Of a DNA stretch of 61,329 nucleotides, positions 1-9,910 are shown one piece after another (the stretch's first letter is position 1; each line of letters begins with the position of its first letter). The DNA lies in assembly GCA_013297985.1 (NCBI GenBank), contig JAAFIY010000007.1:1-61329 (forward strand). The letters are read 5' to 3'. The DNA comes from Comamonadaceae bacterium. Lineage in GTDB: Bacteria; Pseudomonadota; Gammaproteobacteria; Burkholderiales; Burkholderiaceae_C. The translations under genes were made by a program, and so were the position numbers. The notes beneath the pieces are model-generated. The model was not told where the DNA came from. It searched no databases and saw only the letters and a program-made list of their open reading frames with translations.

Positions 1-1697
1 GGGTTCCAATTGAGAATCTGGGTTTTCCAGGTGCCCGCCTTGGATTGCACATTGAAGGTTCGCGCCCACTGCACCGTCCGCACCATCGGCTCGCGTACGC
101 GCCCAAAGAAGCTGCCTTCTGGCTGGGTGCTGCGCGCCTCCACGTCGAGCAGCACCGCTTTCAGCGTGGCCGCCAAATCACCGCGCACCCCCTGGCCGTT
201 GTTGGCAAAGACACTGGCTACACGCTGCACATAAGCGGGGCTGGGGTCGCTGGTCACCATGCGCTGGATGAACTGGCGCGCCAAGAAGGGGGCTGTGTTC
301 GGGTGGTTGGCCAGGGTGTCCAGGGCAATCTTCAGAGCTTGGGGGCCGGGTGTGCCGGCTGGGATCGTCACGCCCAGGAAACGCTTCTCCAAGGGTGAGT
401 GCCTGGACGCGTCAAACCACATGGGTTCGCGGGCGGTCTCAATCACATTCACCATAGGGAAAGGTGACTTGGGACTGGTAACACGAGGGCGTGATAGGTT
501 CAAGTCATAGCCCGTAAACACGCGAGCCAAGTGCGTCACGTCTTCCGCGGTGTAGCTTTCCAAAGGCTGCCCATTGGCGCCAAGCTTCGCGGTGCCATCC
601 GGGTTGAGCACCTGCAAGCCAATGGAAAAAAGCTGCATGACCTCACGGGCATAGTTTTCGTCCGGCAGCCGACCGGTGGCAGCATCCCCCTTGGAATTGC
701 CTTTGGTGCTGAGGAAAACTCCCATCGCCGGATTCAGCGTCAACTCTTCGAGCAGCGTGCGGTAGTTGCCAAAAGCGTTTCGGTTGAGCAAATCCCAGTA
801 TTCGGCGATGCCGAAGCTGTCCCAGTTCAGATCCATGATGCCGCGCCAAGACACCACAAACACTTCTGACAAGGCCAGCGCCCAGCGTTTTCGCAGCTGG
901 TCGGGCGACTTAAAAAGTTGGTACCAAATGGCGTACCGATAGACGCCGCTGGCGAAAAAATACTCGTTGATATCGACGACCGAGTAGCCTTTTTGCACAA
1001 GCCAATCCCAGGCCGTTTGTCCCACCGGCATGGCGATTTGTTCATCCAGCCAAGCGCTGAAGCCCTTGGTGCTGACCGCTGCAATCTCCGCCTCGGTGCT
1101 TGAGAACTGCGCCTGCTGCAAAAACCGCGCGGCCTCTTGCGGACTGCCTGCACGCGCAATGGCGTTGTGCGCCGCTACTGATTCCGCAAAGCGGCTAAGC
1201 GGCCCCAGGTTGACGGCGATGTGGTTGGTGATGAGGCCTTTGCCAAACACCGTGCTGTCGGCTGCGATGGATAGCGTGATCTGGCTGCCGGTGTAGAGCC
1301 TGAATGTTTGCCCGCCACCTGTTTGGGTGGCGGGGGAGCGGGGGTAGAAGAACTCCGGGAAGGTGGCTTCGGCCCATGCGAAGAACTGATCCGGCGTGGG
1401 TGTGGGGGCGGTGGCGCGGCCTGTGGCGCTGCGCCCTTGCGCAGACGGCGCGGTAGGCAGCAAATCCAGGCGCAGCGGGGCGCTGGCCATCTCTTGCGCT
1501 GACAGCGGGGCCTGGGCCTCGTCCGCGCCGCCGCAGCCTGCCAGGGTGGCGGCCACACCGAATGCAGACACCGCTAGCAGCGGGGCCGAAGGTTCTGAAA
1601 GTTTTTGGGCTCTTTCGCCCGAATACTGGGCGGAAGCAGCTATGGAATTTGTAGCATCGTCAGGCGCAATGCGCGGTGCGCTGGCAAGTTCGCTCAT
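1..1697 (-). CDS. DUF1800 family exported protein (partial, C-terminus beyond left edge)
   Basis: The frame is open from an ATG at 1697 to the left edge (565 codons visible), with a good AGGAG ribosome site seven bases upstream. The N-terminus is long and Ala-rich and contains a lipobox-like LAGC at about residue 53, then a low-complexity linker. From about residue 170 the sequence matches DUF1800, including the hallmark RLPDENYAREVMQLFSIGL stretch. DUF1800 proteins are exported, of unknown function, and often paired with DUF1501 proteins; no DUF1501 gene is visible here. It starts 55 bp after gspE in the same direction, so it is probably the last visible gene of the T2SS operon and may be a secreted substrate (inference). 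One copy of the dispersed hairpin repeat (1628-1655) lies in frame in the N-terminal linker. Confidence 0.85.
   Translation of the reverse strand, partial: MSELASAPRIAPDDATNSIAASAQYSGERAQKLSEPSAPLLAVSAFGVAATLAGCGGADEAQAPLSAQEMASAPLRLDLLPTAPSAQGRSATGRATAPTPTPDQFFAWAEATFPEFFYPRSPATQTGGGQTFRLYTGSQITLSIAADSTVFGKGLITNHIAVNLGPLSRFAESVAAHNAIARAGSPQEAARFLQQAQFSSTEAEIAAVSTKGFSAWLDEQIAMPVGQTAWDWLVQKGYSVVDINEYFFASGVYRYAIWYQLFKSPDQLRKRWALALSEVFVVSWRGIMDLNWDSFGIAEYWDLLNRNAFGNYRTLLEELTLNPAMGVFLSTKGNSKGDAATGRLPDENYAREVMQLFSIGLQVLNPDGTAKLGANGQPLESYTAEDVTHLARVFTGYDLNLSRPRVTSPKSPFPMVNVIETAREPMWFDASRHSPLEKRFLGVTIPAGTPGPQALKIALDTLANHPNTAPFLARQFIQRMVTSDPSPAYVQRVASVFANNGQGVRGDLAATLKAVLLDVEARSTQPEGSFFGRVREPMVRTVQWARTFNVQSKAGTWKTQILNWN
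1628..1655 (-). repeat. dispersed Comamonadaceae-type hairpin repeat, copy 1 (intragenic)
   Basis: On the minus strand this reads GCTAC-N8-ATAGCTGCTTCCGCCC, the shared core of the family. It is in frame in the DUF1800 gene and encodes roughly ATNSIAASA. Confidence 0.75.
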
Positions 1698-1752
1698 GAG
1701 GGCTCCTAGGCCCCACCGAATTTGCCGCAATCCTGAATGCTTGGCTAGGGCT

Positions 1753-3141
1753 TTAGTCCCGAGTCACCCGCAACACCTCCTCTGCCGAGGTGATGCGCGC
1801 GTCCACCAGCCGCTGGCCATCGTCACGCAGGCTGACCAAGCCATCAGCCATCGCTTGCTGGCGAATGGCGGCCTCTGATGCATTGCCGTGGATCAGGGCG
1901 CGCTGGGCGTCGCTGACGCTCAGCAGCTCAAAAATGCCTGTGCGCCCCGCATAGCCGCTGTGGCCGCAGGCGGCGCATCCGGCACCGTGGCATTGGGTGC
2001 ACAGCCGGCGCACCAGGCGCTGGGCCAGCACGGCCAAGAGCGATGAGCTGAGCAAATAGGGCTCAATGCCCATGTCCACCAGCCGGGTGACGGCGCTGGG
2101 CGCGTCGTTGGTGTGCAAGGTGGCCAGCACCAGATGGCCGGTCAGGCTGGCCTGGATGGCGATTTGCGCGGTTTCGGCGTCGCGGATTTCGCCGATCATG
2201 ATCACATCCGGGTCTTGCCGCAGGATGGCGCGCAGTGCGCTGGCAAAGCTCAAATCAATGCGCGAATTGACTTGGGTTTGGCCGATGCCTGCCAGCTCGT
2301 ATTCGATGGGGTCTTCCACCGTCATGATGTTCAGCCGCGTGGCGTCAAGCGACTGCAGCGCGGCATACAGCGTGGTGGTTTTGCCGCTGCCGGTGGGGCC
2401 GGTCACCAGCACGATGCCGTGGGGCTGCTGCACATGGCCTGCAAAGCGTTTGAGCAGCGGGCCACCTAAGCCCACGCTGGTCAGGCTGATGCGGTTGTCG
2501 GATTTGTCTAGCAGGCGAAGCACGGCACGTTCGCCATGCGCGGCGGGCAGGGTGGACACGCGCACGTCGATGGCGCGGGTGCCCATGCGCAGGCTGATGC
2601 GGCCGTCTTGCGGCAGGCGCTTCTCCGCTATATCGAGCTCGGCCATGATCTTTAGGCGGCTGATCAGCGCGGCGTGCAGCGCGCGGTTGGGTTGCACCAC
2701 TTCGCGCAGTTCACCGTCGACTCGAAAGCGCACGACCGAATGGCGTTCATACGGCTCAATGTGGATGTCGCTGGCGCCGTCACGTGCGGCTTGCGTCAGC
2801 AGGGCATTGAGCATGCGGATGATGGGTGCGTCGTCACTGGTGGCCAGCAGGTCTTCCACCGCGGGCAGCTCTTGCATCAGGCGCGACAGATCCGCGTCGC
2901 CTTGCACTTCAGACACCACGGCGGCAGCGCTGGACTCACTTTGTGCATAGGCGGCGCTGATGCGCTGGGCCAGTGCGTCGGCTTCCAACATTTGCACATC
3001 GGCCACCGGGTGGCGGCGCAGCACTTCGCTGACCGCGCTGGCGCTGCTGGCGGTGTGCAGCCACAAGGTGGGGCGGTCGTGCTCGGCCTCTAGCAGCACG
3101 CCGCCCGCGCGGGCGAAGGCATAGGGCAGCGGGTGGCGCAT
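1753..3141 (-). CDS. gspE: type II secretion ATPase GspE
   Basis: This is the cytoplasmic hexameric ATPase that powers pseudopilus assembly in the T2SS. The 462-aa product has the N2 region at about 100-220, Walker A GPTGSGKT at 248-255, Walker B around DVIMIGE (312-318), the His box TLHTND (341-346) and a compact CxxC-x4-CxxC zinc motif (C381, C384, C389, C392). The start at 3141 was chosen because it lies four bases after the gspD stop. An upstream ATG at 3279 would overlap gspD by 134 bp and add a basic, Cys-rich tail untypical of GspE. The next gene is not gspF, as would be usual, but a DUF1800 protein. Confidence 0.95.
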   Translation of the reverse strand: MRHPLPYAFARAGGVLLEAEHDRPTLWLHTASSASAVSEVLRRHPVADVQMLEADALAQRISAAYAQSESSAAAVVSEVQGDADLSRLMQELPAVEDLLATSDDAPIIRMLNALLTQAARDGASDIHIEPYERHSVVRFRVDGELREVVQPNRALHAALISRLKIMAELDIAEKRLPQDGRISLRMGTRAIDVRVSTLPAAHGERAVLRLLDKSDNRISLTSVGLGGPLLKRFAGHVQQPHGIVLVTGPTGSGKTTTLYAALQSLDATRLNIMTVEDPIEYELAGIGQTQVNSRIDLSFASALRAILRQDPDVIMIGEIRDAETAQIAIQASLTGHLVLATLHTNDAPSAVTRLVDMGIEPYLLSSSLLAVLAQRLVRRLCTQCHGAGCAACGHSGYAGRTGIFELLSVSDAQRALIHGNASEAAIRQQAMADGLVSLRDDGQRLVDARITSAEEVLRVTRD

Positions 3142-3145
3142 GGGC

Positions 3146-5485
3146 TTAGCGGGCGGGTGCGCTGGTGGACGCCGGTTGCGCAGGCACCACTTGCAGCGGC
3201 TGCAAGGTGAGCGGCCCAGGTCGGTTGGGCATGGGCGCAGCGCCATCCACCGGCAGCACGGGGCTCGGGCGCGGCGCAATTTGGGTTTGGCCCACGCGCA
3301 TCAGGTCGTAGCGGTCCATGCTGAGTTGCTCTAGCGTGCTGGCGTCGCGGATGACCACCGGGCGCAAAAACACCATCAGGTTGCTCTTTTTGCGGCTGCG
3401 GTTTTCGCTTCGAAACAGATTGCCCACAAAGGGCAAGTCACCCAAAAACGGCACCTTGTCTTGGCTGGCGCCGTATTCGTCTTGCAGCAGGCCGCCCAGC
3501 ACCACGATGGCGCCGTTGTCCACCAGCACATTCGATTCAATCGAGCGCTTGTTGGTGGTGGGCCCGGTGGGGCTGGTCAGGGTACCGGGCTGCACGCTGG
3601 ACACCTCTTGGTAGATGGCCAACTTCACCGTGCCGTTTTCATTGATTTGGGGACGCACCCGCAGCGTCAGGCCCACGTCGCGCCGCTCGATGGTCTGAAA
3701 CGGGTTGACCGATCCACCGCCCGAGTTGGTGTTGGTGAACTGGCCCGTGATAAAGGGTACGTTTTGTCCGATGACGATCTTGGCTTCTTCGTTGTCTAGC
3801 GTGAGCAGGTTGGGGGTGGACAAGATGTTGCCGTCGCCCTTTTCTTCCAAGAACCGCGCCAAAAAGCCCAGCACGTACACGCCGTTGGTGCGGTGGGCAA
3901 TGCCAAAGTTGCCGCCTTGGCCAGGTCGCACCGTGCCGCTGGCCGCGTTCAAGGCCAAGTCGATGATGTTGTTGCCGCCGGTGCCAAAGTTGGTGCCCAA
4001 GAGGCCAATGTTGGTATTGCCGTCGCGGCCCAAGGCGCCTTGCCACTGAATGCCAAATTCAGCGGCCTTCTCGGCGTTGACTTCCACAATCAAGCTTTCC
4101 ACCAGCACCTGGGCGCGCTTTTGGTCGAGCTGATCAATCACTGCGCGCAACTGCCGCATCACCGGCGCAGGCGCGGTGATGATGAGCGAGTTGGTGGCCG
4201 GGTCGGCCTGGATCATGCCGCCGGTATTGGGCTGGTTGGCATTGGCGCCGCCGCCAAAGTTGGCCGACGCGCCGCTGCTGGCCGCGCCGCTGGCCGAGGT
4301 GCTGGTGGCCATGCCGGTGTTCAGCCCGCCGCCGGTGCTCAGCGACGGGCTGGGTGCTGGGCCAGAGGGTGCAGCGCTGCTGCCGCCAACGCCGCCGCGT
4401 CCGTCAGCCGCCATGGCCGCGCGCAGCGTGGTGGCCAGCTTGGCGGCGTCGGCGTTCTTTAAGTACACCACATGGATGTTGCCCGCATCGCCGTTGGCGG
4501 TTTGCGCGGAAGGTTGGTCAAGCCGCTCGACCAATGATTTGACCAGCGCCAGCCGCGCCGGGTTGGCGGCGCGCACGATGAGTGCGTTGCTGCGCGGCTC
4601 GGCCATCAGCGTGGTGCGGTACAGAGTGTCGGCCTGGCCTTGCGCGGGGGCGCCGCCGCCTGCAGCACCGGCCGCGCCGCCTTCAATCAAGCGGCTCACG
4701 ATGGGCAGCAATTCGCTGGCAATGGCGTGCTTGAGCGCGATCACTTCCACGTCGGTGGCGGGGGCCACGTCCATGGCCGCAATGATGCGGGCCAGGCGGC
4801 GCAGGTTGTCGGCGTAGTCGGTGATCACCAGCGAGTTGTTGCCAGGGTTCACGTTGATGGTGTTGTTGGCGCCAATCAAGGGGCGCAACACCGGCACCAG
4901 GTTGGCCGCACTTTCATGCTGCAGGCGAAAAATTTGCGTCTGAATCTGCCCGCCGGTGGCTTGTGGCACGGTGCCGGGCTCCACCACCGTCACACCAGCG
5001 GATTGCAGGCGGGCGTCGGCCTCGGGCACCACTTTGTCGAGCCCGTCGGCACTCACCACGCTAAAGCCCTGCAAGCGCAGCGCGGCCAAAAACTGCTGAT
5101 AGGCCGTGGCGGGGGGCACGGCGCGTTCGGTGGTGAGGGTGATGCTGCCGCGCACCCGGGGGTCGACCACCACATTGCGGCCGGTGATGACAGCCATGGC
5201 GCGGGCCACGGCTTCAATGTCGGCACCCACAAAGTTCAAAGTGACGGGCTCACCACGCCGCGCGGGCTGGCCTTGGGCGTTGGTGAGCACGGGCGCCGGG
5301 GTGGTCGGCACTGGGCTGGCCGCAGTGGAGGGCGCCACCGTGGATGGTGGGGCGGGTTGTGCCGAAACATTCAAAGAAAAAACGGCTGTACCGCCCACAA
5401 ATAGGCCGCAAGCAGCTATTAAAAATATAGCGTTTGCCAGAGGCGTTCGGCGCAGCGGTGCGGTGGAGGTGGGCAGGGCTTGCAT
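3146..5485 (-). CDS. gspD: type II secretion outer-membrane secretin GspD
   Basis: GspD forms the multimeric outer-membrane channel of the T2SS. The 779-aa product has an N-terminal hydrophobic export signal (about residues 18-40), repeated N-domains (STN/secretin N), Gly/Ser/Ala-rich linkers, and a C-terminal secretin domain with the conserved [14 protein letters not shown] motif. The start at 5485 lies seven bases after the gspN stop; an ATG at 5599 would overlap gspN by more than 100 bp. The signal segment contains a dispersed repeat copy (5406-5431) that encodes part of the hydrophobic core (AIFLIAACG). This means the export signal itself includes repeat-derived sequence. Confidence 0.95.
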   Translation of the reverse strand: MQALPTSTAPLRRTPLANAIFLIAACGLFVGGTAVFSLNVSAQPAPPSTVAPSTAASPVPTTPAPVLTNAQGQPARRGEPVTLNFVGADIEAVARAMAVITGRNVVVDPRVRGSITLTTERAVPPATAYQQFLAALRLQGFSVVSADGLDKVVPEADARLQSAGVTVVEPGTVPQATGGQIQTQIFRLQHESAANLVPVLRPLIGANNTINVNPGNNSLVITDYADNLRRLARIIAAMDVAPATDVEVIALKHAIASELLPIVSRLIEGGAAGAAGGGAPAQGQADTLYRTTLMAEPRSNALIVRAANPARLALVKSLVERLDQPSAQTANGDAGNIHVVYLKNADAAKLATTLRAAMAADGRGGVGGSSAAPSGPAPSPSLSTGGGLNTGMATSTSASGAASSGASANFGGGANANQPNTGGMIQADPATNSLIITAPAPVMRQLRAVIDQLDQKRAQVLVESLIVEVNAEKAAEFGIQWQGALGRDGNTNIGLLGTNFGTGGNNIIDLALNAASGTVRPGQGGNFGIAHRTNGVYVLGFLARFLEEKGDGNILSTPNLLTLDNEEAKIVIGQNVPFITGQFTNTNSGGGSVNPFQTIERRDVGLTLRVRPQINENGTVKLAIYQEVSSVQPGTLTSPTGPTTNKRSIESNVLVDNGAIVVLGGLLQDEYGASQDKVPFLGDLPFVGNLFRSENRSRKKSNLMVFLRPVVIRDASTLEQLSMDRYDLMRVGQTQIAPRPSPVLPVDGAAPMPNRPGPLTLQPLQVVPAQPASTSAPAR
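5406..5431 (-). repeat. dispersed hairpin repeat, copy 2 (inside gspD signal region)
   Basis: On the minus strand it reads GCTATATTTTTAATAGC followed by TGCTTGCGGC, close to the family consensus. It is in frame in gspD. Confidence 0.8.
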
Positions 5486-5492
5486 GTGTGGT

Positions 5493-6371
5493 TCAACCCA
5501 AAGTGATGATCGAGCGCGCGCCTTGGCGTCGCCCCAGGATATTGAGCAAATTGGCCAGCGCGTCGGCGCGTTCGGGCTCGGCGGATGCTTCACCCGCAAA
5601 ACGCAGTCGGCCCGACAAAAACTGACCTTGGCCGTTGAGCAGCAAGGGGCCTTGCAGCGTGGTCAGGGTGAGCTGTGGCACCTCGCCGCCGGCCAGTACC
5701 GCCTGGTAGCTGCCCATGGGCCGCACGGTGGACAAGCGCGAAGCCACTTCGTGCGCCTGCAGCGTGACCTGGCCTTGCATCTGCCAGCCGCCAGAGCGTT
5801 GTTGCAGCACCAGCGCCTGGGTGCTCAGCACCAAGCGCGCTTGCGGCTGCACGGTATTGAGTGGCGTGCCCAAGCCCGCCAGCCAATCCGATGGCAGCCG
5901 CGCCTGGTGGTCGGCCAGACTGACTTGCCAACTTGTCGTGGCAGTCGGGCCGGTCGTCTCAGCCGCGCGTTGCAGGCTAACGCCCCAGGGCGTGGCCACG
6001 CAACAGTCAGATTGCAGGGTGCCACGCAGCGCGGGCGCTGCGCCAGCCCAACTGGGGCGCAGTTGCCAATACCAGCGGCCGGGCAGGGCGGATTGGTCTT
6101 GGCTGCCGGTGCCGCCAGTCACGGCCAGTTGCGCTGAGCCACGCCACAGCGTGCCTTGCGGCGCATTGAGCAGCACCCGGCCTTGGCTGAAGTGGTCCAC
6201 GGCAGCGGCGGCCCAGCGGGCGGGCGCAAAGGGCAGCAGTGCCAAGCCGCCACCCAGCAGCGCGCCTGCTAAGGCCCAGTGCCAGGGTGCGCGGCTGGGT
6301 GCCCGCCCGGGTGCCGCAGGCGCAGCTGAGGGCGTGCTGCGTTGGCTGCGCTTTTTCTGAGGGGCATTCAT
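5493..6371 (-). CDS. gspN: type II secretion protein GspN
   Basis: GspN is an accessory inner-membrane T2SS protein with one transmembrane segment and a periplasmic domain. The 292-aa product has a basic, Ala/Pro-rich cytoplasmic N-terminus, a hydrophobic segment at about 31-55 and a beta-rich periplasmic region with the GTLWRGSAQL pattern typical of the family. Its ATG overlaps the gspM stop (ATGA at 6368-6371), consistent with translational coupling. It is the least conserved call of the cluster, supported by both pattern and position between gspM and gspD. Confidence 0.85.
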   Translation of the reverse strand: MNAPQKKRSQRSTPSAAPAAPGRAPSRAPWHWALAGALLGGGLALLPFAPARWAAAAVDHFSQGRVLLNAPQGTLWRGSAQLAVTGGTGSQDQSALPGRWYWQLRPSWAGAAPALRGTLQSDCCVATPWGVSLQRAAETTGPTATTSWQVSLADHQARLPSDWLAGLGTPLNTVQPQARLVLSTQALVLQQRSGGWQMQGQVTLQAHEVASRLSTVRPMGSYQAVLAGGEVPQLTLTTLQGPLLLNGQGQFLSGRLRFAGEASAEPERADALANLLNILGRRQGARSIITLG

Positions 6372-6886
6372 GGTGTGGTGCCGCCCACGCCAATCGACAA
6401 GCTGCCGCTAATCAGGCTAGCGCCTGCGCTTGCTTCGCCAGCCGAGGCCGCAGAGGTCGTGGCGGCAGGCTTGATTTGCAACTGCCCAGGCGTGGCAAAG
6501 GCTTGCACCCGCACCGCGTGCAGCCAGCGCGCCAGGGCTTCGGGGGGCAGGCCTTCAAAGCGCACTTGGGCGGTGTCGGCGTTCCACGCAATTTGGGCGC
6601 GCGGGCCCAATTGATCGCGGGTGATTTGGGTGATCTGGCGGCGTGCGTCGTCGGCGCTGGGCGCCAATTGGGCGCGCAGGCCTTGGGCTTCGGCCTGGGC
6701 GCTGCGCATCTGGGCCAATTGCGCTTCAAGTTGCGCCAAGCGAGGTGGCGCGCTGCGCAGGGTTTGCAGGGCGGGTGCGACGGCCCACAGCCATAGCAGC
6801 GCCAGCGCCACCAGGGCCGCGCCTGCGCCCAACACGGTGCGTTCACGTGGGGCGCGCTGGGCCCACCAGGTTTTCAGCGCGTTCAT
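6368..6886 (-). CDS. gspM: type II secretion protein GspM
   Basis: GspM is a bitopic inner-membrane protein that binds GspL in the T2SS platform. The 172-aa product begins MNALKTWWAQRAPRERTVLG, has one transmembrane helix at about 22-40, then a coiled-coil stretch and a small ferredoxin-like periplasmic domain. The start at 6886 gives an ATGA overlap with the gspL stop. An in-frame ATG at 6976 would add 30 residues of unlikely composition and intrude into gspL. Confidence 0.9.
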   Translation of the reverse strand: MNALKTWWAQRAPRERTVLGAGAALVALALLWLWAVAPALQTLRSAPPRLAQLEAQLAQMRSAQAEAQGLRAQLAPSADDARRQITQITRDQLGPRAQIAWNADTAQVRFEGLPPEALARWLHAVRVQAFATPGQLQIKPAATTSAASAGEASAGASLISGSLSIGVGGTTP

Positions 6887-8115
6887 CGGGCAGCCCCTGC
6901 GGGGCTGGGGCGCAGCAGCAGCCCATCGCCCTCGATGCGGGCCTGCACGCCCAGCGTTTGCAAGGCGGGTGCCCAACTGGCGTCGGCGCTGCTGGCCAAT
7001 CCGCGCAGGCGCAGGCCCTCACCGCTGTATTCGATGCCTTGCACCACCGGCACGGGGCGGCCTGCGCTGGTGTGCAAATCGGCCCAGCGGGCCAGCAGCC
7101 ATTCGGCGTCTGAGGGGCTGAGCTGGCCACGGCTGCGACGCAGCGCGCTCAGCTCGCGCTGCATTTGCAGCGGGGCGTCAACGATCACGGTTTGGCTGGG
7201 GAAGGTCTCGGTGAACACCCGGTTGATGTCTTGGCGCAGTTGCTGCGCTTGGCGCTCTTGCTGCCAAGCGGCAGCGTTGAGCCCCAGCACGTTCACCGCC
7301 AGCAACGCGGCCACGCCCCAGCGCAGGGGTGCCCAGGCGGGGGCGCTGCGCAGGCTGTCCCACACACGCCCCAGCGCTTGGCGGCGCAGTTGGGCGGCGC
7401 TGCGGGCCAGCGGGCCCTGGGCCAAGTCCCAGGAGTGGCTGGCGGCGGCGGCGCTCAGGGTTTCGGGGCGTGAGCGCAGTTGGGGCGTGCGGCCCAGCAG
7501 GCGCTCGGCCAAGCTGGCCACCGCGGGTTCAGCGATGAGCAGCCGATCAGCGTGCAGGGCGTCGCGGCGCTTCCAGTAGCTGACGGCATCTGGCGTGAGC
7601 GGCAGGCGGTGCACTCCGTGCGCGTCAGCCCACAGCAGATGCTCGCCGCTCGTGTCGTGTGTGCAGTGCAAGGCGCTCGGCGCCGCATCGGCAGGTGTGG
7701 GCGCAGCGCTGGGCACCAGACGGGCTACGGGCCCCAAGCGGGCTTCTAGCGGGGCCAGGGCGGCTTCGAGTGCGGCGCGGTCGCAGGCGGCCACCCACGA
7801 AGGTGCGGCCTCGCTGCCCGCCGGCGCGGGGCCCAAGGCTAGGTGCAGCCGGGCCGGGTCGTCTAACAAATGGTCTTCGAGCAAGCCTTCCAGCACCGCG
7901 CGCAGACGGTGGCGGGCCGAGGCCGCCAGGGCACCGCGCGGGAGGGTGACTGAGTGCCACGACAAGGCGGCTGCGTCCACCACGCCCACCCAGCCTTGCG
8001 GGCCTGCGGCGGGCAGCAAATCGCGCACGGCGTGTCCGTGGCGGTCGCCTTGCGCCCACGCCAGCGCCGCATCGGGCGACGCATGGGGCTGAATCAGGAC
8101 GTGCAGGGCGCTCAT
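6883..8115 (-). CDS. gspL: type II secretion protein GspL
   Basis: GspL links the GspE ATPase to the inner-membrane platform. The 410-aa product has an actin-like cytoplasmic domain over about the first 250 residues, a transmembrane helix near 270-290 (WGVAALLAVNVLGLNAAAW) and a C-terminal periplasmic ferredoxin-like domain. It overlaps gspM by four bases. A 77-bp spacer separates it from gspK and carries no obvious terminator, so the operon probably continues through. Confidence 0.92.
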   Translation of the reverse strand: MSALHVLIQPHASPDAALAWAQGDRHGHAVRDLLPAAGPQGWVGVVDAAALSWHSVTLPRGALAASARHRLRAVLEGLLEDHLLDDPARLHLALGPAPAGSEAAPSWVAACDRAALEAALAPLEARLGPVARLVPSAAPTPADAAPSALHCTHDTSGEHLLWADAHGVHRLPLTPDAVSYWKRRDALHADRLLIAEPAVASLAERLLGRTPQLRSRPETLSAAAASHSWDLAQGPLARSAAQLRRQALGRVWDSLRSAPAWAPLRWGVAALLAVNVLGLNAAAWQQERQAQQLRQDINRVFTETFPSQTVIVDAPLQMQRELSALRRSRGQLSPSDAEWLLARWADLHTSAGRPVPVVQGIEYSGEGLRLRGLASSADASWAPALQTLGVQARIEGDGLLLRPSPAGAAR

Positions 8116-8192
8116 GGGGTTAACGGAGATTCGGGCGAGATGTCACAAAGCGGCGAAAAATCGGCAAACCGCAATGATGCTTGATGAATGCG

Positions 8193-9161
8193 TCAGGGCG
8201 ATTGGGCCACGCCGCCCCGGCTGCGCCACAGCACCCGCACATCCAGGCCGTCGCGCTGCACCAGGGCGACTGCGTCAAACGTGGTTTGCTCCAGCCGCAG
8301 TCGAGCCTGCACTTCAAAGAACCGGCTGGCCACGCCGTGCTGGCTGTCGTTAAACAGCACCTCAGGGCGGTTGATGAGCGACTGCGCTTCGCTGATGGAA
8401 CGAAACGGCTTGAGGGCGCGGCCTTCGGTAAGCCGCCGGGCGTCGGCCGCCGTCAAGCCCGCAATCGTGGCCATCAGCACCGTGGCGTTGGCGGTGTTCA
8501 GGTTCACCGGCGTGCGCGCGGGCAGCAGCGTGGCATAGGGCGCCAAGCGGGCGATGGTGGCGGCGTCCACCCCCAACCAGGCCAGATCGGCCAAGCGCTG
8601 CGGCACCAGCGGCCCGGGGGTGGTGGCCGCAGCGCCGGCGCGGGCGGCGTCCTGGGCGGCGCGCAAGCCGTCGGCCAGGCTGCGCGCTAGGGCGGGGTTC
8701 AAAGCCAGGGCAGTCAGCAAGCGTTCGGTGCTGTGCAAGGCGGGCTCAGACAGCGCACCTGCATCGACTAGGTTGGCCAGATTGAGCTTGGCCTGGGCGT
8801 CGCTGATGCGGCCCTGCAAAAAGGCGGCCAGCCATTCGTCGCGGGTGTCGGCGTTGCGGTCGGCGGCCAAAAAGCTGGACAAACGGGCTTCGGCCAGCGG
8901 CACGGCCCAGGGTTCGCCCAAGTGGTCGGGGCCGCCACTGCGGCCGTCTTCGCGCAAGATGAGCCGCGCCCAATCCAGCGCGCCATGCAGCACGCCAGCG
9001 GCTTGCTGGCGTTGGCGTTCAGACTGCTCAGCTTCAATCAACTGCCACTGCTGCCACATGGATTGCGCGGCCAGGCTGGCGGCCAGGGCCACCATGAGCA
9101 GCGCCACCAGCAAGGCGGCGCCGCGCTGGTGGCGGGGCGGTTGGGGTAGGCCGGGCTTCAT
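8193..9161 (-). CDS. gspK: type II secretion minor pseudopilin GspK
   Basis: GspK caps the pseudopilus tip with GspI and GspJ. The 322-aa product has a prepilin leader ending RHQRG before a hydrophobic AALLVALLMVALAASLAAQS segment, without Glu at +5, as is normal for GspK. The C-terminal half carries the helix-hairpin-helix-like PVNLNTANATVL motif typical of the family. The start at 9161 overlaps the gspJ stop (ATGA); an ATG at 9194 is a less likely alternative. Confidence 0.93.
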   Translation of the reverse strand: MKPGLPQPPRHQRGAALLVALLMVALAASLAAQSMWQQWQLIEAEQSERQRQQAAGVLHGALDWARLILREDGRSGGPDHLGEPWAVPLAEARLSSFLAADRNADTRDEWLAAFLQGRISDAQAKLNLANLVDAGALSEPALHSTERLLTALALNPALARSLADGLRAAQDAARAGAAATTPGPLVPQRLADLAWLGVDAATIARLAPYATLLPARTPVNLNTANATVLMATIAGLTAADARRLTEGRALKPFRSISEAQSLINRPEVLFNDSQHGVASRFFEVQARLRLEQTTFDAVALVQRDGLDVRVLWRSRGGVAQSP

Positions 9162-9910
9162 GAGCGCACCGGGGTTAGGTCGGGCCGCAGCCATTGGTGC
9201 AGCACATCACCTGCCAGCGGGTGGCCAGCGGGCAGGGTCAGGCGCAGCTCAATGCCTTCGGGCACCGGGGCGGTCAGGCCGCTGCTGGGGCGTTCGGCGC
9301 TGTCGGCGGCCGACAGCGGGTTGACCCAGGCGCCGTCGCGGAAGTAGCGCAGTTGCCAATCGGGCAACGCTATCAAAACAGTAGCTGCTTGCGCCGTGGA
9401 TACGCCGGATGCAGCCGATTGGGCTTGAGGGCTTGGAGCACCATCGGGCCAGCGCAGCGGCGGTGTACTGGCCTGTTGCCAGGCTGCAAACCAGGCGCTG
9501 CGATCGCGCAGCGGTGGCGATGCCCAGCGCCACCAGTGGTGGGTGGCACCGGCCAACACCGGGTCAGCGCCTACAGCAGCCGTCGGGGCCAGTTGGCGCG
9601 ACCAGCTCACCACTTGCAAGGCGCTGCCGTCGGCGGTGTCGATGCGGCGGGTGATGCGCAGGCTGCGGCCGTCCCAGTCGAGCGTTTGCACACCGGCATT
9701 GAGCTCCATGGCGTCGAGATCGGTTTGCCACTGGGCCAGGGCGGTTTGCAGCACGGCCAGTTGCGCTTGGCGGGTGTGGGTGGCTTCGGTGGTGCGCAGG
9801 TGCAAATCCAGCGCGCGCAAGCTCAGGGCGCTTAGCAGCGCGAGCACCGCCAGCGCAGCCAGCAGCTCGACCAGCGTCAGGCCCAGATGGCGGCGGCGCG
9901 GGATTGTCAT
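9158..9910 (-). CDS. gspJ: type II secretion minor pseudopilin GspJ
   Basis: GspJ is a tip-complex pseudopilin. The 250-aa product has the leader MTIPRRRHLG, a prepilin peptidase site before LTLVELLAAL (Glu at +5) and a long hydrophobic helix. The start at 9910 overlaps the gspI stop as ATGA. An ATG at 10048 would give an implausible 46-residue leader. A dispersed repeat copy (9369-9394) lies inside the coding region and contributes the segment around AATVLIALP. Confidence 0.92.
   Translation of the reverse strand: MTIPRRRHLGLTLVELLAALAVLALLSALSLRALDLHLRTTEATHTRQAQLAVLQTALAQWQTDLDAMELNAGVQTLDWDGRSLRITRRIDTADGSALQVVSWSRQLAPTAAVGADPVLAGATHHWWRWASPPLRDRSAWFAAWQQASTPPLRWPDGAPSPQAQSAASGVSTAQAATVLIALPDWQLRYFRDGAWVNPLSAADSAERPSSGLTAPVPEGIELRLTLPAGHPLAGDVLHQWLRPDLTPVRS
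9369..9394 (+). repeat. dispersed hairpin repeat, copy 3 (inside gspJ)
   Basis: It reads GCTATCAAAACAGTAGC then TGCTTGCGC on the plus strand, opposite to gspJ. It keeps the gspJ frame open. Confidence 0.8.

Noticed and set aside
2066..2950. 294-codon plus-strand frame opposite gspE
   Set aside because: Ser/Arg/Met-rich translation without domains; gspE motifs on the other strand are unambiguous.
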